The translations under genes and the position numbers were made by a program. A stretch of DNA of 64,000 nt from Tubulanus polymorphus (taxonomy: Eukaryota; Nemertea; Palaeonemertea; Tubulaniformes; Tubulanidae). The stretch's first letter is position 1, and the number at the start of each line of letters is the position of its first letter. The notes under the pieces are model-generated. The model saw only the letters and a program-made list of their open reading frames with translations. It searched no databases and was not told the DNA's origin. Shown in pieces: positions 23,301 to 35,300 of this stretch. The DNA is taken from contig NC_134031.1 in the NCBI RefSeq assembly GCF_964204645.1, positions 7,788,501 to 7,852,500 on the forward strand, in the 5' to 3' direction.

Positions 23301-26300
23301 ATTCAGTGCAGTAAGTATAACTGATATATGTGCTTTGAATTGTAATACACCCAATGATATTCATCGAGACTACTTTTCTCTAACGTACTTGAAAACTTAA
23401 TCGTCGCATGTTCTGCTCCGCATGAAAAGCATCAAATCATCTATCAATTTCAGTCAAAATTGATATAGCATAGTCATACAAAATTGATGCTTGTTGTTTG
23501 TTGGTAGTAAATTAAGCATGCGGAATCCTGGCATGTATGATAATAACCCCTTTCTAACATCAAAAGGTATTTTCTAATGTTGGTTCCTTCATTGCAAGTG
23601 AATCTTTATAAAAAGTAAATCTCACCAGTTTTTTTGTGGCACCATCATCAGAATTATTGTTTGCCTTTGTTGGTTCTGATTTTCCAGATGGCGCCGGATT
23701 TGCGGCGGCAGTATCAGACATCGTTGGGGTGTCGAGAGATGGCAAATCGACAAAGCTACGTCGAGCTTTCACACCAAACGTCGATCTCAAAATACGCTCC
23801 AACTCGGCTCTTTGAATCGATCCGAGAAGAATCATCGACTCTGAAAGACACGAAGACGATCAGAGGTGGTGTAATATGATCTGAACTCTGATCAAGTTTA
23901 CCGATAAACTTACTAGGACTATCGACGAAAGGAAATCCACGATAACGATAGTTCGATAATAGATCTTTTATTTCCTGATACGTCGACTGGAAGCTGACAA
24001 ACTTTATACTCTTAACCATGATGTCTTCAACAAACACTAAATGAGCCCTGAAGTACAGAAAACATCATTCACTCTGTACATAGCATCGCAAACACATATT
24101 TAGGGATCAAGGGAGACCACGCCCACTTGGGAAGTTACAAGTTTCAGAATTCAGGCCAAAATCAATTTAGATACAAAAAGAGTTACAGAACAGCCATCTT
24201 GTGTCCGATTGACTCAATATTTCTGATGCTGATGGGTCCTGCGGGATACAAACATACGTAAAAGATCAAGATAATTGATTGAAGCATCTTCAAAATTTCT
24301 GATTTTGATGAACAACAATGGTTGCCAGTCAGCCATCTTGATTCTGGCTGGGCCAGATTATGGGCTGCAGATGTGTCTAGGATGGATACAGGTACGGTCA
24401 ACGTCCCTTGGGACTGTGGTTTTTTCTAAGAATTAGACATTATACAGATTATACGTACGGATGGATGGACGCAAAATGAATCCAATAGCCTGCTGGGAAT
24501 AAAATAATTAAATGACCAGGTAAACTGTAAGATATTATTGAAACTGAGGGACCAGGCACCAGATGACAATTTGAAATTCAACGCCCCATGGCGAACATAT
24601 ACAAAAAATAATGACCTTGAAACTGCAGTACTCCAAGTCCCAAATGGATAACGAAACACTAAAATATCAGGTCATATTTAGCTAAGTTAAGATCATTGAC
24701 GAGAGAAACTATTGGCCATCATCAGTATGCCAGATGATGACTAATAGTATTTAGCCGAAACGTTGCTCGAAATATATACCATATTGATATATAGTATAGA
24801 ACTTTTCTTTTTTGGCTGAATCTATTGTGGGATTTTTTTCACTATTCATCTTACAAGGGATATTGTGTATCTTCTCGACCCATAAGATCATTAACCTGGC
24901 TCACAAATTGACACAAGGGCTAGAATTCAAGCCCATTTTTGAATCAAGTAAGGATTATATGAGAATAGGTTCTGATTCTCAACTTACATGTTTTGTTGAC
25001 CTCTAGTTGTAATATCTGGCAGAAATGGCAGACGCTTTATTTGTATAATGCTGTCATATATTGATGGCATAAGAGCTGTCGCAATTGCATTCGATATCAA
25101 TACTGCTATCTATATATGGAAGAAACAGCTTTTATTCCCGTTCTTTGACGTCAGAGCTGCAAACTTAAAGATTCTTACCAGGGCATTCATTAGTTAGGGA
25201 AAGAATGCATTTGGCAGGGACGGTCACATATTACAATTATGTCAGGAACTCTAAGACAGATAGCAACAAATAAACTTTTTCTAAGCCAGAAATTTTTCAT
25301 TTCTATCCATCATCTAAGTCGAGTCCCTCCCATGTAAAACCAACACAAGCAATTGCCTTATCAACTGTAAGTAGCACAATTAATTTGTTTTGAATGATTA
25401 TGTAAGCGCATCAAACGTAGGTGCAAGTCAGATTTCCCATGTGACCCTTTAAGTAGGTCTACAAACAGTGAATTGGTCGAGGTCATAATCGGGATGGTTA
25501 GCAGCTCTGCAATGTCATATGAATTCTTATACATTCTATATACAATTGACTTACTACTGTTGGTAAAATGTGCCCGATCTGGCCAGTCATCTCAAAAGCA
25601 ATAACTGCAGTTGATATTGTATGTGTTGCACTCCCTGCCAATGCAGCAGCACCTGAATTTGAAGAGACATGATTAAAAAATTAGGGTGAAAGTCATATCG
25701 ATGCAAGTGTGTTCATCAGATGCTTACCAACAACAGCGTATCCTCCAGGTACTATAGGAGTCAAATGACCATCTTCAGAATTAAGGCCATTAGGGAACCA
25801 TGTAGCCATACATTCTCCAACCAATCGACCGAATGCAGCCCCTACAGTAGACAAATGTTTTCCCTTTTAAACTCGCTTTTCAACAAAACTGGTTCAATGA
25901 CAGAAAAATCAAAGTTTACTCCCATGAAACCTGAAACACCTGATGAATTGTGGTGATTTTGAGCTAACAAAGCAGGTAGTGATGGAAAGCTGTCTTGATT
26001 CTAATCGGACCATGATTTAGAATGCAAATTTTGTGATTATAGTAGAAGTATTTGCGTACCAAAGAAGCAATCCCAATCAATATCAGGAAAATCCCAGAAA
26101 GCAGAATCTTTTGGTTCGACATAGTGATTGTGCACAGCAACTACAGTACATTTACAGTCAACTATGGCCAGTGTTCTCCATTAGGGGATTTTAAGGGGCG
26201 GCCCGCCCCTTTTATTTTCATGTCCGCCCCTGTAAAAATCATCCACCCTATGAAAGATTAGCCGCCCCTGTAGCCGACATAGTATGAAAATCCGTCACTA

Positions 26301-29300
26301 ACGATCTTCGATCAGATAGCATTAAACATTACCAGTATGTCAATAATTGTATAAATAATGAGTCAGACATACGCTTCATGCCATAAAAACTTATTACATA
26401 TGTCTATAATTGTAGAAACGGCTCATGCACGGAGCCACGCGGCGCTGCTCAGGTAGGCCTATAAATATCCTGGGATTTCCCGCCATGTTAAAAATTCAAA
26501 AAATCAAAGCGCGCAAAGGTCACGACGAGTTAAACACTGCTGCACTCAGCCGCTGAATTAATGAAAGCAGTGGCCTCAATTTTCAAGTCTCAATGCCTGT
26601 AGAAAAACGTTTTTTATGATTACCAAAATATTTTTCAAACATAAGTTACCAAATAGAAATAAATAAATGTTTGCTGAGCTTTATTGACAAATCTTGTTAT
26701 ATTCATGGAAGAAAATCGAACTATTTCATGCACGTAGGACTACCAATCTCCATCAGAAAAGTGCTTCAAGCAACCTGCCGACGAACGGTTTCTAGCCAAA
26801 GGCTATAAAAATTACTTAACCCTTACAATACACTACCGTATGGCATACGGTACAAATTGATACGGTATCCCTTAACCCTTCTTCTAGAAGGGCATATCTA
26901 TCAATATCAGCCGGTGCTGCCATCTGCATAAAATTCAAGATGGCAACAGCCAGAAAAACGGTCTGGGGGCCCTCCCCCAGAAAAATTAGAAAATTATTTG
27001 AAATTAGAACGCCAGGAGATGCGTTCTGGCGCAATACGCGTTATAGGCCTCACTTTCATTACCGGAAGTGTGTATCAATTTTCATGTCTGTCAATTACAA
27101 TCCAATGAAAATCTGTCGCTTCAAACTTTCAGTAAGCATTTTCTCAAAGGTTATACACTCACTAACTCCAAGATATGTCAATAACAACAATGTGTATAGA
27201 TCATTTTTTCAAATAGCGATTGGTTCCGTCAAATATACCTCATATATAAACCAGAGCCAAAAACAAACGAAGCGTCAGTCGATTTCGATCGTCGCGTCAT
27301 CTTGGTTTAATCGTGTACTGCGGGGTTGTTGCCACTACGTGGCAGCACAATACGGCTTTTTCGAACCCTCTACGGAGCCGTTACGTTTTGATGTTTAGGG
27401 TCGAATCCCGAATTGATTTTATTTTTTTCGCGATGTTTTTTTTTTGTGGTTATTTGACTTCTCCCGAAAATCCGGAAATGAAATTGGATTTTTTTAAAAT
27501 CCGGAATTCCGGAGAAATCCGGAGAAGTGGCAACTCTGCAGTGATGCTGGTGACTTGGAATTTGGTAGTGAATAAATTGAGAGTGACAACGAAAATGACA
27601 GCAGCAGTTCAGATGATGAGACTTGGTCAAAAAATAGGTTTATAGTGCCAGCAATGATTTTGATGATGAAAATGAAATCAGTGACAATTTTTTTAGACCC
27701 TGTTGATACGGTTGTCATGGCAATGGAGACCAATAACAATAATGAAGAACCAGAAACTGTCCATCCCTATGGTCACATATATCCACATAATTTGTCGTAT
27801 TTGTAAGCCCAATGGTTATCAACACCATGGTATACAATGTATCAGTGTCAAATACATAGGTAACAATTTTCTGAGGTCTGAAATTATACCCCAATGAAAC
27901 CCCTTATATCCGGCCTTCCGACATATCGGGGTGGAGAAGTTGGTAAATGAGTGGAAAAATACATTTTTTAGTAGTTCTATTCCTTTGAAATTTTTACATG
28001 AAGTAAGGATATATGGCATACAATTTCAGTTGGAATTGAATAGATCAGTGCTTTTTTCTGGGAGACAGAGCAGTTTATCTGAAACTTTTTCGTGGCGGCC
28101 ATCTTGGAGTATGTGACCTTGACCTCAAGTTCACTTATATCCAAATAATTTATGTCTACATTGTTGGCCCAAAAGTTATCAACAACATACTATATAAATT
28201 TAGATACCTTGGTAACTATTCTATGAAGTTTCAAATATACCCCTATAAACCCCTAAATTCCCTTCGGTACAGCAGCGGAGACACAATGTGGTATTGATAG
28301 GGTTAAACTAGTTTATTATGACCCAAAATGCTGGGAAAACGCGTCTTAGCACCTACAAATAGAAAATATTTCTGGGGGAAGGGCCCAGGACCCCCTTTCC
28401 CGATAAGTGCTTGCGCCTTTGGCACTCGTTCTCTGAGTACATACCGCCCCCACAAATTTTTTTTCTATGGAGAACACTGTATGGCTTAAGTCTGCAGGCA
28501 TTTTGGTTTCAAATGTGAGTACATACTTGTTGTAAGTGTAATAGCTAGATGTACAGAGATGAAATACTTACCAATGGCAAATACAGGGATAAACACTCCA
28601 GCTGGTACAGGTAATGTATTGGCTAACGCCCCAAAGAAAAACTAAAACAAGAAAACGCATTCCATTATGAGCCACATAATTTGACAGTTCTCCAATTCAG
28701 AAACGTCACAAATTCTTAAAAGACCCAAAAACACGATCAACTTACATGGAACAATGAAAATGCAGCTAATGTAATGTAAATATTACTACCAGGAGGCTTC
28801 CACTTGTCTAATATTTCTTCCTGGGCCACATTTTCGACTTGATTTGCTGACCATGTAAAATTGCTGAACAAATGTTCCAGAGCTTTGTGATATGTGAGCT
28901 GAAAAAAGTAATTCAATTTTCGAGGCTCATCGTTGAAATCATACAGCACCAAATACATAGTACTTATTACACAAGCATTTTTGACCTGGGCCAAATCTGG
29001 CAGATGCTAGACAAGGCCTAAGTAGATATAGAACAGGCGCGGATCCAGGGTCATTTTGTGACTGTCTCACAACATGATAAATCCTGTAGTACCCGCAAAC
29101 CAAAGCGCGCAGGTTTGGCTCAATTTACGGCTGCCAATTAAAAAGCAGTGACGAACAGGGGGAGAGCGCAAAAATTTTTGCTAAGTTCCGCTTCTGAAGA
29201 CGCGTTCAAATCATTTACATGGTTCCAGGTTAACTGGACCAAATATTTCATCCAAATCACGTGAAAATCTGGATTGAAAAATCCGAATTAAGTGAGTTCT

Positions 29301-32300
29301 ACTGTATCACATATCGTAAGATTTGGATTTCTTTCTAATAATGTTGGAATTGCAGGCTGTACTTTGCCTTACCTAAAGCGTTGGGACTGTATACCAGTAC
29401 ATATACAGGGTATATTTCACAAAATTGAGATTCAGAAAACTCAGTGGCATTGGGAATAAATATATGACTGGATATTGAGGAAAGTATCAGGGAAGATTTT
29501 TCTAAATAAATATCAGTACAAGAGCCCCAAGGGGCACTACGGCCAGCCTGTCGGGTTTTCATAAATGGCAAATTGTCAAAATACACCCCCCGGTCAATAT
29601 AATTTACGTAGTACAATCATGTTTCAAGTAGCACCAGACGGGGAAATGGCAGGAACAAATACCTCAGTTCCTTGGTCTTATTGATTTGAATGCGGAATAC
29701 AATTGAATTGGATTTAATGTAAATATGTTCAATAAAATAAAATTGGATTTGATATTTTTTGCAGAATAAAATTTGATTGAAATTGCAATTCGAAACATAT
29801 GGCTAATTAGCATATCAAGGTGATCATTCCGATTTTAGAAATGCTATTTTTCCCGAACCTTGCATAATTGTCAATGATATTTTCTGCAATGCAAATAAAA
29901 ATATTCCTCCTGAAAAACAAATCAACTTAAGATTTCACAGAAATCGATCCTGAAATACAATTTTAAATCTCAAAATAAAACCAAGAAGTAAAACAGTAAA
30001 TGATACCGCGGTTCACGTGAACACCTGCCGATTTCTACCAATCATTTTGCCTTCTAAATTAGCTTTTCAAAACTGATATTTTTGCGTTCAGATTTTTGCG
30101 AAAAACCTCCTGTAAATTTTCAGCTAGGGGTCCAGGGACACCGTGCCCACTTGGGAAGTGGTTTAAAATTATAAAATAATAATTCATATTTATTCATATA
30201 GGGCATTACAATGAAAATATTTGTCATGTTTAGCCCTTAATGACTTGAATGGACTGTGTATAAGTGTCTCGGTGTCAATTCCTATCCTTCAATGATCTTA
30301 TGATTGAGTGAAAACCTTCGAGTTGGTACGAGTCGGTATGAGTGTTTTGATGTTGAATCCTTATTACAGTAAGAAAATGGTTATGGTGTCGATCTTGTGT
30401 CGGGTTCCTGACCAGGGGGATACAGGATTGTCATGCCATAAGTTCAAGTAAGGAGTAAAATATGGAATCTAAAGCTGCAAGACTATAGTGGCTTAAGTTA
30501 CACAATTACTCAATGGCCTCAATAAAGACAGCCTATGTATATCGTAATCAATTGACTGGAGTCACTAATTCATCAGTTTGACTTACCTCACCACCTGTGA
30601 ACTTTCCAACTCCAATTGGACAACTAAGGGATGATATGACCAGAGTCACAAAAGCTGGATACATAAAACGACTATGGAGAATAAAGAACAAATTTATATC
30701 GTATTTGGTTTCCAAGTTACTGCCTATAAATCAGTTGAAGAAAAACAGACACTTTGAAGAAAGATGTGAGCATTCAAGTATCGTTTAAAATCAATTCTCA
30801 TAGAATTGATTTGAAACGTCACTACTAATAGCTTCCCTCGAGATTTTTCTTCAATTTATGGTCTTAGTTTAAGAGTTGCAAATTTTCACAATATTTTCAT
30901 TTACTCAAGGTTAACCAGATATGTAACCACCGTCTATTAGGGAATGAAAGATATATTTCTTACTTTTTCTGAAGAAACTTCGACAGTTTCTTTCTCGAAC
31001 GCATGAAAAATACAATATGGCGATGTAACAACACAAACATAGCACCAGCAACACCTGTAACAACCCTACAAAAGATAAATGCCAGTTGCAACACAACTCT
31101 CAACATCAGAATTTATTTGAAATCAAATACGTAGTTTACGTTACCCTATAACGGCAAATGCCACAAGTTCGAGAACGTCAAAAGGCACATCATGACGCAA
31201 ATAGGTTTTAAATACGGCTGAGACAGTTACTGAAATTTCAATACACATAGAAATTTGATTTCAATTTGACGATGATTAATGAACCGAACAAAAGTAAATC
31301 CAAAAGATGTTTTGGAAGAATTGATAAATGGGACATTTCTATGGAAATTACAATTTTTGGAACTAAAATTTGTATTTCCGAGTAGTACTTACCCTTTCCT
31401 ATGGTTTTTGCCAATATTTTCTAAATTTGGATTGATCGCCAATGGTTTTTCTATACGACCCGGCCCTGCGGTATTGCATTTAGCCACCGGCGAAATCCGC
31501 CATCTTTTTACGTCATAGCAGACCAACAAAAAAACAGCTATGCGGGGCAGGTGGGCAGGATTCCCACCATAGGAAAGGGTAAGTACTAATCGGAAATACA
31601 AATTTTAGTTCCAAAAATTGTAATATTTCCGTCGAGTACTGTACCCTTTCCTATGGTTTTTGCTAGACTAGTCTAGCACAAGGATGGTGGGAAAGGTAGA
31701 TAGAAAAACCACCGCTCAAACGCAAGGTAAGAGGGAAAAAGAGAGCACTTACCCAAGCACGGAATGGAGCACTGTAGCACAGGGAAGACCGGTTGGCCAC
31801 AGTGAGTCCGTCCAGCTCAGGGGCCCCCCCAGAATTTTGCGAAATTAATACTTGCAGATATGAGCCCAAACTATGTACAAGGATACACCCCCTGTGATCC
31901 TGATAATGCAACATAAATATTCTACACTAAAGGGTCCGATCGAAAAGAACGGACACCTTGAGCCATGACAACAGGACCAAGTGAAGCTAATGAGCCTAAC
32001 TGGCCTGAAACATCCCGTAAATAAAATGACGTGAATGTCGACGGTGAATTCCAAAAGGCGGCCCGACAGACTTCCTCCAACGGAGCACCCGAAAAGGCTG
32101 CGCAGGAAGTAGCCATAGACCTCACTTGATGAGAAACCACTCCCTCCGAGGAAAGATTCTCCTGCAATAAGATGTCCTTGATTAGTGAAGAGACCCATCG
32201 GGCCACTGTGTCCCGCGAAATATCCCCCTTTAGGTGATCCAGTAGCGGAATAAATAACCGCTCCCGTGAACCCCTCCGTGAAGCAGAGCGATCTAAATAG

Positions 32301-35300
32301 AAACACAACACCCGCACAGGACATAAAGTCCTGTCCGGGATGCCCGGTTCCACTCGATGTTTTAGGGCTTCAATTCGCCATTGACACCCAACCGAGCCTG
32401 GTCGTTGGTTCTTTGCCAAAAATTCCAAAGCAGGCCGCAGCGAAACAAATTCCTTCGCTGGCCCAAAGACAATATGACCTTGTTGGACTGAAAGCGCATG
32501 AATCTCAGAGCGACGGGCCGAGCAAGCCAAGAACAGCAAAAATACAGTCTTTTTTGACAAATTTGCAAATGACGCTGCCGAAAGAGGTTCAAATGGAGCC
32601 TCCATTAACTTCTTCAAAATTACAGACAGATCCCATGGTGGAACTGTCCTTGTTACCCGAGGCCGGGAAATAGAAAACCCTGCAACCAGCTGGGATATCC
32701 GATGATCCCCTGCTACATTTGGCCATCCAGAAGCACGCAATGTATGAGAAATCGCGGAGCGGTAACCTTTAATAGTTATGACCTGCAAACCTTTTACTAC
32801 AAATAGGTGCAGTAAAAAATCTGCCAATTGAGCTACAGAGGGTGAGCATGGATCAATTTCCCCTGCAGCACACCAATCCGCAAAATGACTCCATTTGGCA
32901 TCGTAAACGGTACTTGTTGATGGCCGCTTAGATCCCGCGATAAAGGAGGCAGCCTGTTCTGAAAAGCCTGAAGCTGACAAGGATCGCTGGACAATGGCCA
33001 GGCGAGCAGATTTAACCACTGGCTGTTTGGATGATGCCGAAAGTTCCCCCGAGACAGAAGCGATGGGAAATTCGGAGGAATCCTGGGGTTGTCGCACAGC
33101 AGGTTGAGAAGTGGTAGGAACCATTTCTGAGCCGGCCAACATGGTGCTACCAGAACTATGTTGCAATTGACTGATCTCTCTATTTGATCCAGTAAGCGCG
33201 GCAGGACTGGTGTGGGCGGGAACGCATACGCATGCATCCCCGACCAGTCCAGAGAGAAGGCATCGACCCCCCACGCTTCCGCGTCTGGAAACGGGGACAC
33301 AAACAGAGGACACCTCCGATTGCACCGGGTGGCAAACAGATCCAGCAGCGGATTGCCAAAAATGCCCCGAACCCGATCGGCTACTTCTTGGTGGAGAACC
33401 CATTCTGTCGCAATAGCCTGACCTCGACGAGACAGAGCATCGGCCATCACGTTCCTTTTCCCTGCTAAATGTGCCACAGTCAGGGACACGCCCTTTGTCT
33501 GGCACCAAAGAAGAATTTTGGCCGACAGACCTGTGAGGGTTTCTGAGTGAGTGCCCCCTTGGTTCTGAAGGTAAGCCCTCACTGTTGAATTGTCTGTGGC
33601 TAACTAAACGTGGTGGCCCTCCACTCTCCTGTGAAAGAACTTCAGGGCCTTCCACACGGCCAGCATTTCTAGGAAATTTATGTGGTTGGTGGCCTCGTAG
33701 CGAGACCATCTCCCGGCTTTGACTCGGTTCTCCAGATGTGCCCCCCATCCTTGGTGACTGGCATCCGTGAATACACGAACTGGAGCCTCTAACGGGGCTA
33801 GTGACAACCCGAGCCGAAGATTCGTAGTTGCCGCCCACCACTGAAGATCCGGACTTAGATCGGTTGGAGGTACGGGAATCAAGGCCTCCCAGTTGCCCTT
33901 CGACTGAGACCAGAAGCCCTTCCAATATGGTTGCAAGCGCCTGCTTTTGAGGCGGCCTAAGGGCACCACCAGACCCATGGAGCTGATAGAGCCTAGAAGC
34001 CGTGACCAGTAACGAGCTGTTCTCGGGGTTGTGGACACTCCCGCTACAGCTTCTTGAAGTTTGGCTACTCGAACCATAGACGGAAAGACTTTGCCGATTC
34101 GGAGATCGAAGTCCATGCCGAGATAAGTGAACTGTTGGGCTGGCGTCAACTGAGATTTTTCCCTGTTTACGCGGAACCCTAGCTGATGGACTAGGTCCAA
34201 GACTGAGGTCATTGCCTCCCGACATTCCTGAGCCGAATTCGCGACTATTAACCAGTCGTCGAGGTAAACGAACAGTCGAACACCCCTTGACTGAAGTACC
34301 TTCTGAACTGACTTGACCAACTTGGTGAAAACCCACGGGGCCGTACTGAGGCCAAATGGAAGAGACCTGAATTGGAACTGGCGGCCTTTCCACTTTATCC
34401 TGAGAAATCGCCGAGATTTTGGGTGAATTGGAACCTGAAAGTAAGCATCTTTCAGGTCCAATGAAGCCGCCCATTGACCCGGACGGAGCCCTTGAATCAC
34501 GTCCTTGGGCTTGGTCATCCGGAACCTTGGAATGTCTAGGTGCCAATTGAGGGATGACAGACCTATCACTGTCCGTTGACCCCCTGTGGCCTTTGGTACC
34601 ATGAATATTCGAGAAAACCAGCCGGGAGAAGTTTCGTTGCAAACTGGTTCTATCGCTCCCTTCTCTGCCAGTTCCTTGAGAGCCGGAGAGATTAAGGCCT
34701 CCTGACCTGGTTTTGGCCGCATGTCGGGAGGTGACCTCATCAGGCGCGGTCGCCTTAGGAAACGGAGACGGTAGCCACGAGAGACGACCCGGGAGGGCCA
34801 ACCGTCTCCAAAGAGGTCGGACCAGTGGGTTGCTGCCTGCTGCAGACAACCTCCCACTTGTCCCAAGAATTCATTTCGAGTTTTTCCGAAAGGAAGAGCC
34901 CCTTTTTGGAGCCTTCCCCTTGCCTCGATACGAACCGGAACTGTTACGACCGGGCGAGGCTTGACACGATTGTTGAAGTTGCGCGCTAGTTCTCCAACCG
35001 GCATCCGAAGCCGCCTGAGAAAGCGCTGAAGTTTGAGATGGTCCTGTTTGCGTCCGTGCCGAACCTTGCGCCGCCGGCGTCGGACCAGAATGCTTTTTCC
35101 ACGGAGTTCGGGGGTTGGACTTGGCCTGAACCTCCGGAATCTTCCTCAGCTCTGTGGAAACCGGAGCGCACCAACCGGAGAAGAGACGTGAAGACGTCCC
35201 CAATGGGGCTCTCAGCAAAGCATTGGACACCATATCCGGTAGACGAGTTTTGGAACTGGAGTCCATCACTGACTGACGGGAGGCTAACACCAGATTAGCC

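Noticed and set aside
33210-33468. Several plus-strand frames across the DIRS element
   Set aside because: They are shadows of the minus-strand RT/RH and recombinase frames.
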